A DNA stretch of 64,000 nt, taken from positions 1,364,001-1,428,000 of the forward strand of contig NC_134758.1 of the NCBI RefSeq assembly GCF_050436995.1, written 5' to 3'. A program made the position numbers and the translations under genes. The first letter of the stretch is position 1; each line of letters opens with the position of its first letter. The notes beneath the pieces are model-generated. The model did no database searches and had not been told where the DNA came from. It saw nothing but the letters and a program-made list of their open reading frames with translations. This document shows, piece after piece, positions 27,632 to 39,292 of this stretch. Source of the DNA: Anticarsia gemmatalis. Lineage: Eukaryota; Arthropoda; Insecta; Lepidoptera; Erebidae.

Positions 27632-28263
27632 TTTTTATACATTATATCAAAATGATCGAATAAACCTGTAACAAAACAACCACGCAACACACAATCTAAA
27701 CAAAGTACAGTGGACATAATGAAATTGATTTAAATCGGGAATTGTTACGTGTTCGTGAAATAAACAGGTGTGTTGAAATATGACAGGTATATGTTGTCGC
27801 TATTCCCGTTCGTGATTGTGTGGGCTTTATTTGTTCGCCGCACATTGTTATTGAAGATGATTATTGTTTTGCTTCCGTGAATATTTTTGGATGAATTACG
27901 AATTTGGACATTGTGTTGTTTTCATTGTTAGTGAAAAATTCGATGTTATAACATAATGTACATTTGTCACGAATTTACCGCGGTTTATAATCATTTTGGG
28001 ACCGCGAACGTTCACTAACGAAAGTTCACTAATTCCACCTGACGCCACCTTAATCGTTTGAAATAGATGAATACAGACCAGTGGCCAAACGAATTAAGAT
28101 TATAAAGTGGACACAGGCATGTTTGAGCCTCAGTCATCGTCTATTTGTATTTTGAAAAGCATAAGAGTGTTGTGGTTATTAGGATATTACGCGTATTTTG
28201 AGTTAGTTGTCGTCTGGTATTTAACATGGTATTTAACGTGGCTTTAGTAATATTTTTCAATCA

Positions 28264-28512
28264 TCTATACTAATATTATAAAGCTGAAGAGTTTGTTTGT
28301 TTGTTTGTTTGTTTGAACGCGCTAATCTCAGGAACTACTTGTCCGATTTGAAAAATTCTTTCAGTGTTAGATAGCCCATTTATCGAGGAAGGCTTTATCA
28401 ACAAGCTACGACCAATAGGAGCAGAGTATCAGTAAGAAATGTTACAAAAACGGGGAAAATTTTGACCCATTCTCTCTTATGTGACGCAAGCGAAGTTGCG
28501 CGGGTCGGCTAG
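28264..28512 (+). mobile_element. Helitron-like element, family A, copy 3
   Basis: 249 bp with TCTATACTAATATTATAAAG at the left and GGGTCGGCTAG at the right, between A (28263) and T (28513). Relative to the others it lacks part of the block with the ATAGGCTATATATCATCACG motif. Non-coding. Confidence 0.8.
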
Positions 28513-28585
28513 TTGTGTATATATGTGAAACCAATGTTACTTTTCCAGAAATACTTACAAAAATTGAAATACAAAATTTGTATTA

Positions 28586-28625
28586 TTAGCAAATAGGTAC
28601 CATTTAAACGGTACCTATTTGCTAA
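28586..28625. repeat. Perfect inverted repeat, 16-bp arms
   Basis: TTAGCAAATAGGTACC (28586-28601) and its exact complement (28610-28625) are separated by ATTTAAAC. It lies between Helitron copies 3 and 4. It can form a stable hairpin and may be the end of a small inverted-repeat transposon. Confidence 0.7.
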
Positions 28626-28693
28626 TCATTTAATTATAATGTTTATTTACTCCATTACGCCCAAACCGTTTTTGAATAAATTTGGTACACAGA

Positions 28694-29115
28694 TAATTTA
28701 TAACCTGTTAAACTCTCGCGTTGCATGTTTAATCTATACTAATATTATAAAGCTGAAGAGTTTGTTTGTTTGAACGCGCTAATCTCGGGAACTACTGGTC
28801 CGATTTGAAAAATTTTTTCAGTGTTAGATAGCCCATTTATCGAGGAAGGCTATAGGCTATATATCATCACGCTACGACCAATAGGAGCAGAGTACCAGTG
28901 AAAAATGTTACAAAAGCGTGGAAAATTATGATTCTCTTATGTAACGCAAGCGAAGTTGCGCGGGTCAGCTAGTGTATAATAGAATACGGGAATTAACGCG
29001 AACACCTGCCTGGGACCACGGCGAGTGCAACCTGCGCCGAAACGTTAGGCATTTGAAGGTAAAATGCGTGTTCGCGTTAATTCCCGTATTCTATTATACA
29101 TTAATTTATAACCTG
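28694..29115. mobile_element. Palindromic Penelope-like element fragment with 14-bp target duplication, split by a Helitron
   Basis: A 14-bp direct repeat TAATTTATAACCTG (28694-28707 and 29102-29115) brackets an insert. Without the Helitron at 28733-28972 the insert is a short left part (28708-28732) plus two perfectly complementary 33-bp arms (28973-29005 and 29068-29100) around a 62-bp GC-rich loop that includes CGCCGAAACGTTAGG. Inverted terminal repeats with a long, variable target duplication fit Penelope-like retroelements, and the loop motif resembles their ends as I recall them. No coding sequence remains. The family name is an inference; the structure is seen directly. Confidence 0.55.
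28733..28972 (+). mobile_element. Helitron-like element, family A, copy 4, inserted in a palindromic element
   Basis: 240 bp with family ends, between A (28732) and T (28973), and a shortened TTTG tract. Its flanks join to TTGCATGTTTAA|TGTATAATAG, which is found uninterrupted (inverted) at 2891-2932. This confirms both boundaries to the base and shows that this copy inserted after the host element. Confidence 0.9.
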
Positions 29116-32100
29116 AATGCTAACTCTTTTCACTTTAACGAAATCCCGAGCAAAACCAAACATTATATTATCACCTGAAATATTTCCTAGATATCACATA
29201 AAATTCTATAGCTATAATAACATATTTCCATGTTTCGTTTTCCCAAATTGCTACGAATATACTACTCTCATATTTACATGCTATAACATAAATTATACGG
29301 TATCGATAATTTGCCAGAAAAGCTGCGCCGTTTAAGAGGCAATATGATTGATGATACTTCATGCCACTCGAAGTGATTTATTTACAATTACTTATATGAT
29401 TTATACATTTTCACTACACATGAAAAATGTGTTTTAATTGCACTGAAATTAAGTGAAATACATAGAATTTCATACTTGTTCTTAAACATGTAATTCATGA
29501 GCACAGTATTTATAAAAATTGAAGATTATTTTAAGAGAAAATACATCCCTACATCAAATCAATGTATTCCAATAATAAGAATTCCTGAGAGTTCTGAGGT
29601 TCTACACACATCCGAAAAAAAACAACCAAAAGACGTTTTCAACATCGGTTGTTTTAAACCACTTTTTATAATCACAGCTTATGAAAAATAGCAGTAAACG
29701 TGTATATTTTTCGTGTTATTTTTTTTATTAACTGTGTGGGTGTTACCGCGAAAAGTAGTTAAACTGTTAAAATTAGGCCGCGATAGTGTTATGTTCGTGT
29801 TGTGATGACATAACCTCTGTGACATTGATGAAATGGCGTAGATTTATTTATTTTATCACGGCATGTCAGTTAATACTTTCACCATGGCCTCTACATACCC
29901 CTATGAAATGTTTTAGAGGCTGTAAGTTTTCCCGATAATTTCAAATTTCAATTGAATTGCTACAGTTGTTTGAGAAAGAACTCGGAAAAAATCCCGGAGC
30001 AAGGGATTTCGGACGAATAATAATATAGACACGATTTTCCGTTCGCCTAGATTTGTAAATAAGAGTAAAATTACTGGTACCTATCTAATAATAATTAATG
30101 AGACTGTTAGGTTGTACCTATTAAGATTCTAAAATTCGTTCATATTTTCACCACTCAAGCAGTGTAATCTTTTCACAATACACATTGTTAATACATTTAT
30201 CATAATCAATAAGTCTAAGATAAAACTTTAGCTACAATATTATCAATATTAAGCCTTCAGGCTAATAACATCTAATATCACAAAAGTTGTAAGACACATG
30301 AGGTCGAATAAACATGTTGGGATCAAATACTTTGTTGTTATTTCTTTATTCAATTAGAACGTTCTACTAAACTATCTACGAAGTAAGATTAGTTAGGCCT
30401 GCTTTCCTCATCGAATATAGAAATGATGAACGAAGTAAAAAACGACTAAGCAATAAATGAAAGGATTTGAAAAAGTAGCAGCAGCAGGTGCACATAAATA
30501 CAAATTTTAAACACTTTAAGACAATATCTTATTAGTGTGGCGGTCTTTTAAGTTACTATGGTGCCAAAGGTTTGATCCGCACACAGAAAAAAAAATATTT
30601 GTGAAGTCCGAAAACGCTGTTTCGAATTTACAAAATATGAATACGTATGCCGTAGTTCCCTCTTCAAATTATTATCACAAACTACTACAATACAAATAAA
30701 TTTTACAGAGTCTTTTTCCATCTCTATTAATACATCTATCAGATTGTATTGGACAAGTAAAATGTACACAAATAAGGAAATATAATATCAACAATAACAC
30801 AAGTGACAATCGTTCTGTGATCCGACATGATATCCTCGTAGCAATTGTAACAAGGAAGATTAAAATCGAATCAAACAATAAAATCCATTAAACCATTGAG
30901 GGTACGGAATGTATATGACAAAAGGAATATACCAGTAATGACTTGTGTGATATATTTTATGTATGATATTTGTATAGCGATGTATATTATGATTCTAAAG
31001 AATACAGTGTTCACTAATAGTTACCGGTGAAACAGGGTTTCTTTTGAATACATGGGTTACTTTAAAATGGAAAGAAATGGGTATGTTTAAGGTCAATTAC
31101 ACTATTTTGAAATGCTACAATTTTATTTGTAGCGATATTTAGTACCAAGAACCGGTAAATTGAACTGGTCGCTAGCTTTTAATGCGAGCTATTTACCCCC
31201 GAGCATCCGAACTGTTTCTAGTCAGCGTACGGTGATGTATGTCAAGCTTATATGCTACTTTTGTATAAATGTAAAAATAAAATAATATTTTAACCAGTAA
31301 ATTCATTGGCTGTAAATATACTGCAAGTATTTTGTTTGTTTTCTTGGCATTAATATAAATCTGTTTGAAGATATTGCTTTTTCATAATTGCACCTCAGAT
31401 TTGCAGACATTTAAAATAAACATTCAGTAGATAGCAAATGTAAATTTATTTTAAATACCCGTATAATTAATTGAATCTCTACGAGAAAAACACTTCAATG
31501 TTACACATATCGAATTCAGAGATATCTCTGATAAATTAATCAGACAGTTTGGACATCTGAAACTGTAAAACAGTTTTAATCTGTCAAAACATATTTTCAT
31601 TAAGATGTTGCCATGTACCGGAAACATAAACTAATATTTTATTACGAATGATATTTTCTTACGATAGACATGGATAGCGAATCAAATTTTTATTTACGTA
31701 GCATTATTGAATAAACAAACGCTGTAATGTTTTCAAATCCATTGCCAAAAAAGATATTTTTATCTAGATGACAAAAGGTTTAAAATCTATACTAACATTA
31801 CTAACTTTTAAACAAGAGTTGGCCAGCGTGGTGGACTCAAGGCCTAACCCCTCCCCCATCGTTTGGGAGGAGACCCTTGCCCTGCAGTGGGACAGTAATG
31901 GGTAAAAAAAAAACAAGAGTTTCAACGTAGTATAGGAATGTATTTTTCTGATACTTACATATACAATATATACATACACACAGTACATGTATGTGTGACC
32001 CTGTTCGTCTTTTATGTTTCATCCCATACTCCTCCCAGCGGGTATTCATTTAATTAAGAAGCTACACTTTAATAAATCGTAATTCGTACCCAAGATTTAT

Positions 32101-35100
32101 GGAGACCTATGACAGCATAATATATGTCTATATGTCATACATAATGTAATTACATGAAACAGGATTGAACTGACTGACTGAGTGACAAAACATTATTGAA
32201 ATTGAAAAGAATAGACTGAACGGTGAGGGCTTATCAAAACTGTAAGTATATATTTTTTTTTAATATTTACTGTTTGATTTTTGTGGATATTAGGTACCTA
32301 TATTAATTTTATTAAGAGTTAAAGAAATATGTAAATCTCAAATATTATTAACAAACGTGTTATCATTGTAAATCTCCTAAAGAAATCACAGTAAAAACCT
32401 ACCTATATTAATATAAACATAAATATAAAAATCAGACCTAAGTCTCACACGTTTTCCTACTCAATTTTTAAAGCAGATTTAAACTAAATTGAGTAGTAAA
32501 TTAAACCAAAATAATAAACTTCAATAGGTACCAACTTAAAAACATAAGGGTAATCAAAAGGGACGAGGCCGTCAGTAAAATGTTGTGTTGCGAAATAATA
32601 ATTATGTCCTTTGAAATTGTGTCAATTTGGATATGTAGTAGAAAATTGTAGTAACATAATTTATCTGATGACTTGACTTGATAAGGACTTGACTTTCTTA
32701 AACATTACTAAAAGCTGCTATATGCAAGTGGTTCCCAAGGCACCCTGACTGAAATGCGAGCGGTCACGTAGCGTAAAGAAAATTGAAAACATTTAGAAAA
32801 ATAACCTTATCTTTAACGCTTCCCAAAATGTGCTTATGTTAGGGTTCGGGGTGCCGTCTAGTAAGCCCGCTGACACTTCGAGCACCCCAGAAATGTGTTA
32901 CTAGAGTCATATTATTAGTTACGTCAGTAACGTAGTACATAGTATCAATATATTTCTATTAACTCGCAAATTGCCTGACAAATATAATAAAATACGTAGA
33001 AATCATATTGAACATTTTATCACCTTACTGAAATATTAACACGACTCCTATTATTACACGAACTATTTACGTTGTAACTGGGCATTTAAATAAATATTTT
33101 CGTATTTATAACATTAGCTTGCTTTTAGCACCAGGAAGTAATAAAATGCTCAATATATCTTACAATATAAAGACCTAGTCACAAATACGTCACGTTAAAC
33201 ACGAATAATTGCGTAGATTTACGACTACTTGCATATTAATATTTCGGTCTCTAAGTTTAAACTGCAAAAGCCGTGTAATGTAAATATGTAATGAAACCTT
33301 TCCAGTTATAAAAGTTTGTACCCACTTTCTTAATTAGTTAATATTAGAAAACAAATTTGTCAGATGGATCTTTGAACACTTTGAAATAATCCTACAGAAC
33401 CTCTTATTACTGAAAATCTTTTTACGTCGACGATCGACATATTTAAAGGTTGAAAGCAGATAAAAAAGAAAATGTGACTGGTTTCTGGCCAGAAAATACA
33501 AAATTATATATTATAATAAAACATATTCTTGTTTCTATCTGTCTTGACGTTGATAAAAACGTCGCGTATCTGTACCAAATTCTCTCTCGTGTATCCCTAA
33601 ACCATTACTCAGACAATTGGCTGCGACTTGACATTCATGCCCAATGCTACGTTGTGCGAATCATAAAACAATTTTACAGTGAGTTAACAAGGAAACGGTC
33701 GTGTAACGATCACAGCTATTTTGATTCAGTTAGGGTTGCACTGAGGGGATATGCGATAGGTATTTAGTTATGTAAGATAATATCACTGGAGTGTTTCTTT
33801 AGCAGTCAGTCTGTCTGTAGCTTGTAGCAAGTCCTCATGTGTTCAAATGACAAAAAGTAAATTTTAGAAATTGTGGAGTATGTCGATCTCTGATCGTCAT
33901 ACAACCATGCTAAAGTTCATGAAAACTGGTTTAGACGTGAAAGCGCAAAGCGTAACAGACTAAAGATAGTATTGAATATTTAATTTTGTATAAGTATTAA
34001 TTTTCTACAGCAATGATTATATTTGAAGGTATGAACGGAAGTGCATTCGATGCACGAGCGTTACGCATGGTGATTTTCTATCAAATAGAAAAAGTGTATT
34101 GCCAAATACGGAGCATAATTTTGAGTGACCATACTCCATTTTGCTACTGATAAAATTCTAATAGAAAACTCACGTTGAAAGACAAACGATGATACGCTCG
34201 AACCATTTATTTTACTTTGAAACATACTTTTTGTTTCAGAGTGTACATTAACAGCCTACAAACACTTCATAAAGGCACTCATTATTTCTCCTTACAGTGT
34301 TTTCTTAATATTTTGAAAGATTCATAATATACGAGAGATTCGTGCATAAAACATATTTTATTATGAGTTTATATGACGCGGACAGTTTGATGTTGCAGAA
34401 AACATAACTTTTCGCAACACTGAGTGCGGTATTTAAGGACTAATGTTGTTTATGACCAGCACTTCCTTGAATGTGTTATTAAATAACTCGAATTAGACGC
34501 ATTTCAAAAAGATTTTTAATTCTTTACTTATTTAGTGAGACAGCAAAGAAGGCATATGCTTTTGATCGAGACTTCCTGAAACTGCTAATTACACGTAAAA
34601 TAGGCATACATATAAAAAAGGCATAATTCAATTAAAGATTGTATTGAAATCCAATGGACTATAAATATAAACAACAAATTTCAGTATAGTTGAAGAAATA
34701 CCAGGACCTCTAGCTTTGTGATTCATAAATAAGCAATCCTTAAAAAACTGATACTTTAGTTTTAGTTAATTAAGACTATAGTTATCGAAAGTACAAGCTA
34801 TAACCACATCCCATACAATTTCACCTCATATTCCCACAGAATTACCATTACTCGGTTTATTGCTTCATCTCACATTCTTTCAAATCGTGCAAAACTCGCA
34901 GAACTACAGACTCGTGTAACACAAGTCGAACTCATAAAAAGGTCACCGGAGACATGAAGTTCCATCAGTCGCTGCAGTGGACCGAGAGGTCAATTGCTAC
35001 TCTTATTACTAGAGACATAATGTTGAGATGGTTTCAAATAAGAGCGGTTTGCTTGTAACGTAACTTTGTAGCGAATGTTCGATGTTCGTGGTTTTTACCC

Positions 35101-35810
35101 AATTTAGCTGCAGGAATATTCTTTAATGGATTGCTTGACACTGCGCCTAATATAATAAGACAAAATTTGCGCCATTGCATGGTGAGGAATATTTTAGTAA
35201 GTATCTTGTAAATCGATAAGACATGTCATTTTCTTAAAAAAGTCTGAAGCCGTATAATTTAATATAGTAATGTGGCTTTTATTATAAGTTATAACTTAAA
35301 CACACGCTTTAGAGCAGTAGCAGTAAGGTATTATATAAATAACATAAGCCAATGGATTAAGAGAATATGTGTTATTCACGCTACGAAACGTTTTCGATTC
35401 GTGATTTTACATGTGAACGTTTAAATGTGGACTCGCCTTTACGTATATATGCAGTTACAAATATATCCCTACAGTTTATGAGAATATTCGCCAGATTTCT
35501 GCAGGGAATTCAAGCTTTGGACAGTTTGTTTGAAGTTTTTAAAGTTAGCTATGTTGACAGAAGTGTTTCTGTGGACTGCTAACTTGTGTCTGATAGTTCA
35601 TAGAAGTATTGAAAGTCTAAAGTTTAGTTTTGGACTTGGAAAGTTTTTTTTTATCGAATTTAACGGTAGACCAACACTGCGGGTTGTCAAAACGGGTATA
35701 CGTGTATGGGATAATGGTGTTTCAAATTTCACATTACATAGCACATTAACAGTTAAGAACTACAGGCACACGTCTAGTAACATTAAAATCTAGTCTTAAA
35801 ATATTAGTAA
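29116..35810. other. Gene-free stretch, likely intron or intergenic
   Basis: Contains the LINE tail at 31.8 kb and an imperfect inverted repeat GGGGTGC ... GAGCACCCC near 32849-32887. The 105-codon plus frame at 33450 begins with TTG and has no internal ATG, so it is not a gene. Nothing else is supportable. Confidence 0.45.
31810..31921 (+). mobile_element. 5'-truncated LINE 3' tail with poly(A) and 11-bp target duplication
   Basis: AACAAGAGTT with a preceding A (31810-31820) and again at 31911-31921 flanks about 90 bp, GGCCAGCGTGGTGGACTCAA to CAGTGGGACAGTAATGGG, ending in a run of A. Same tail as 26337-26437, other orientation. Just upstream TCTATACTAACATTA (31786-31800) looks like a decayed Helitron 5' end. 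Confidence 0.7.
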
Positions 35811-35820
35811 AATAATGAAA

Positions 35821-36480
35821 CGTATGCTTCAGTTACACTTATATTAGACGACAATCTAGACATGCGGCAGCGTGTCAAGCCAAGTTCAAGCAAAGGATAC
35901 AATTTTCAGTAATTGCACTCACTATAATAACTACTCTCACGAACTACTAAAATTACTCAACCATTCACAAATTATCGAGTATCTACAACAACAGGATCAT
36001 TCAACAACATGTATCAAGATCACAGAGAGTGCTCTCAGCTCTTATAAACACGTTACATGACAACAGACTTACAGTACGAGCAACAAGTCAAACAAGTCGG
36101 GCGATGTCACGGAACACATTCTGTGTACACACGTGGTAAGTATACGGTTGAAAATGTTGAGTACTCACTCGTTCTCGATATAAATATGTATGCTTTAGTT
36201 ACACTTATTTTAGAAGACAATACAGTATTCAGTAATTGCACTCACTATAATAACTACTCTCAAGAACTACTAAAATTACTTAACCGTTCACAAATTATCG
36301 AGTATCTACAACAGCATCATTCGACAATATGTATCAAGATCACAGAGAGTGCTCTCAGCTCTTATAAACACGTTACATGACAACAGACTTACAGTACATG
36401 CAACAAGTCAAACAAATCGGGCGATGTCACGGAACACATTCTGTGTACACACATGGTAAGTATACGGCTGAATATGTTGA
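35821..36480 (+). repeat. Tandem duplication of a 0.3-kb unit, each copy ending at GGTAAGTATACGG
   Basis: Two adjacent copies (about 35821-36155 and 36187-36475) share long near-identical runs, for example GTATCAAGATCACAGAGAGT and CGGGCGATGTCACGGAACAC. The first carries about 46 extra bases near its start. One of the few length differences inside the shared block is 3 nt. Both copies close with GTAAGTATACGG, a strong donor-like sequence. Partly open frames exist (IIEYLQQ ... ITESALSSYKHVT in both copies) but stop inside the unit. No protein is recognised. Confidence 0.6.
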
Positions 36481-38287
36481 GTGCTTTCTAGTTTTCCATA
36501 TTTATGTGTTTTAAGTATTTTTAGTTGCTGCTTTTAAGTTTTGCGGGCTGGTTGGAGATTATTAATTTTTGCCCTAACATCTAGTATGAGTAACAATTAC
36601 GTTTTACACTATTCCTGTTTTAATTTAATATTAACATTACGTTCTATAATAAGAGTGAGACCTCAAAACTTTGTTAACCAAGTTTCCAAGTCTACGTTAG
36701 CCTTAAGAATTAAATTTATGCTCGTTGGGGATTTTTCGAAACTCATCTAATAATACAAAAAATATTTAAATCGTAAAGCAATCTAGCTCATGGTGTTGAA
36801 TGTATCAATTATATTCAGTCACAAGTGACTAATTCAAGGATTGTATACTGTTTACTCCAGGACTGACAATAATAAAATATTTTGATTAATGAACACTTAA
36901 TGGCTTTAGACGTCTTATTTTGAATAATTACAAGTATATGCGACGGTAATAGGCATGACTCACACGGCAATGGGCAGGACATTTGGCTAGGTTTTCGTAG
37001 CAGGTGGACTAATTACCCGATAGATAGGTTTTTTGGAAGGTAGGAATGTAATGATAAACTCTTTAAATAAATAATTATGAAGTACATATATGATAATTAC
37101 GCTATTGACACATAATTGCTATTGAAAAGCTACGTAGCTTTGTTGTTGCGTGAGTACTGTTAGAAAATAATAGGTTTTCATCTACAAGAACCATTTCAAA
37201 TACGTTGGGAATAATTTTATATATATTGCTTTATAGGAAAATCAAAAGAAATCATCTCCGTTTTTTCAAAAAACATTTATAAAAAAATTCCATATTGAAT
37301 GAAGCCATATTTATAATTGAATACCTCACATTTATGATATTCACAATAATGCTCAATATAACTACGCATTTCGAGGAAAACCGAGAAAGTTGTATTGAAA
37401 AAGTTTCGTGAAATCGTCTATTATTTTCCGATAAACTAACGTAACATGTTTTGAATAACGAGTTACAAGAATAGAATAGATATACCATTCCTTAATTAAT
37501 GGTATTTTACAAGTTCTGATTTATGGAAAATTGGGAAAGCCTATCATACCTCTAAATATTTGATTATTTCGCCATTTAATTTAAATGCTCACGCAAAAAG
37601 GTTAATTCTATTCAGCCGCTTCGGGATAATAACAACGATAATTGTATGACTAAGGCGAAATTATCTAGCAATTAATTATATACATAAATAGTTTATTGGT
37701 AGTAGGTATCGAATGATGGTTTGATGACCACCTTGGTCAATAAATGTTTTTCAATACGCCAGATTTCCTTTAAATTTTCCTATACGAAAATAACTATTAT
37801 CTAGCAGTAAAACTACCAATCAATGACCTAACGTTTTTATTAACCGACAAATAAAAACTTTTACTGGACGCATTAACGGTATATTACCATGTGGCAACCA
37901 ACATGTGCCGCTTAGGGTAAGAGCAGACATGGCACTTTTAGAACCAGCTTATTGGTGAATAAAATTTACAGAATTTTCTTTGAACATAATATTTATGTGA
38001 CCATGACCAATTGGCTAGTGTATGTGTTTAATTCTGAATTCCAATCTTTAGTATAAATGATATCTTGAGTAATTTCATTTATTTCTACCAAAAATATATT
38101 GTAAAATTTGCGTTTAAGACGGCAACTTTAGGGTATATTTCACACGTGACTAAACTACAACACAGACACCGAAAATGCATGGAATAAAGCCTTTAAATAC
38201 TGCATGGCGTTTTCGAGGGCCAATTAACGAATTCAAGAGGCGAATATAAATTAGAAATATTATTATTTCTATTGCAAAATTTCCAAA

Positions 38288-38569
38288 ATGTCGTGTATAG
38301 ACACACTCTTACTACCGCTGTGCTGGCGTTACGCCAAATGTCATCGAATGAACTTGAGAGCTGTTATTCTTGTAACATACACCATGTTATTTGTACACAA
38401 AAATGTCACGATATGGGACTTTATTAGCCGACTGGAAGCCAAGCTTGTCGTGTTCGTGAAATGGCTAGAGATTTACAAGTCTGCAAGGAATTGGCAGTTC
38501 TGGCGAACTGTAATTCGTTTAAAATATAAATCACGGAAAACTTCAAAAGGGATTTTCATGTTCGATTGA
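38288..38569 (+). CDS. Candidate small orphan ORF (93 aa)
   Basis: An ATG in the favourable insect context CAAAATG opens 93 codons with a less AT-biased composition than its surroundings. It starts MSCIDTLLLPLCWRYAK, has a moderately hydrophobic segment (LRAVILVTYTMLFV, residues about 24-37) and a basic, aromatic C-terminus (ARNWQFWRTVIRLKYK). Overlapping AATAAA signals lie at about 38608-38620, within 50 bases of the stop. No domain is recognised. It could be a small gene, a non-coding RNA exon or chance. Confidence 0.2.
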   Translation: MSCIDTLLLPLCWRYAKCHRMNLRAVILVTYTMLFVHKNVTIWDFISRLEAKLVVFVKWLEIYKSARNWQFWRTVIRLKYKSRKTSKGIFMFD

Positions 38570-39214
38570 AATACTGAAATATTGTTAATAAGAGATACTT
38601 ATGTTAAAATAAAAATAAAACGTTAAAGTAGCTGTCACAGCTTGATTTACATGGGGATGTAATGCGGTAGCATTTATGGCAACTACTTATGTTCCTCTGA
38701 GTTAATCTTTTTCTTTTCCATAATATACTGTAGTTAAAAATGTACATTTGCGAATGATTTGTGACTGTATTTTTTGCACACGTCATTCGCAGTCGGTCTT
38801 AATGGTAGTGTTAATATTAAGTTTTTTTCCTTATAACGATAACTCGTGCAGGAATAGCTATAGTTATCAGCATCTATTACAAAAACGAATAATGTAAATG
38901 TATTACGATGCGCTCTGAAAACCGGAAAATCTTGTCTATAAATTAACTCACACCGGCGCTAGAGCGTTGTTGAGCGAAAAATTATATTTAAATTGTTTTG
39001 CAACGATTCTGTGTGATCCGGAGAATGCGGGGTGTTTAGGTTTTCGGATGAATAATAGGATATTTTAAAATGCATTAGACACCTTCAAAATACTGCTCAA
39101 AATTCGTGTTTTTTTTTTCTCCCGCCACACTATAAACTAGCCTGGTGGGGAAAAAAACGTTCACCAACGTACAAAAAAATATATTTGTTCATCACTCATA
39201 TTATGCTCTGATGT

Positions 39215-39292
39215 ATCTGAGACGAAATCAAACCCACAATATCCGCGCGCTTTAATAGCGAAAGGAAACCACTTTAACCACGACAGCTTTAA
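39215..39292 (-). mobile_element. SINE head (tRNA-like), minus strand
   Basis: On the minus strand GTCGTGGTTAAAGTGGTTTC is followed by GTGGGTTTGATTTCGTC, the same A/B-box layout as at 1440-1510, but the middle differs (GCGCGC). Remnant. Confidence 0.45.

Larger units (their letters stand above)
17901..28263. other. Gene-free stretch, likely intron or intergenic
   Basis: Apart from the Helitron-like elements at 22.3 and 23.5 kb, the LINE tail at 26.3 kb and the weak ORF at 27.4 kb, I see only AT-rich DNA. There is a short palindrome TATTAATAATATCATTATTA near 20982 and a possible repeat fragment around 21120-21300 (CCCGCCACTGGGGCAAAG). Confidence 0.45.

Noticed and set aside
29006..29067. Hammerhead ribozyme in the palindrome loop
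   Set aside because: A hairpin followed by GAAAC is present, but the CTGANGA core strand is missing on both strands nearby.
33450..33767. 105-codon plus-strand frame
   Set aside because: Its start is TTG and it has no internal ATG; no splice sites or homology support an exon.
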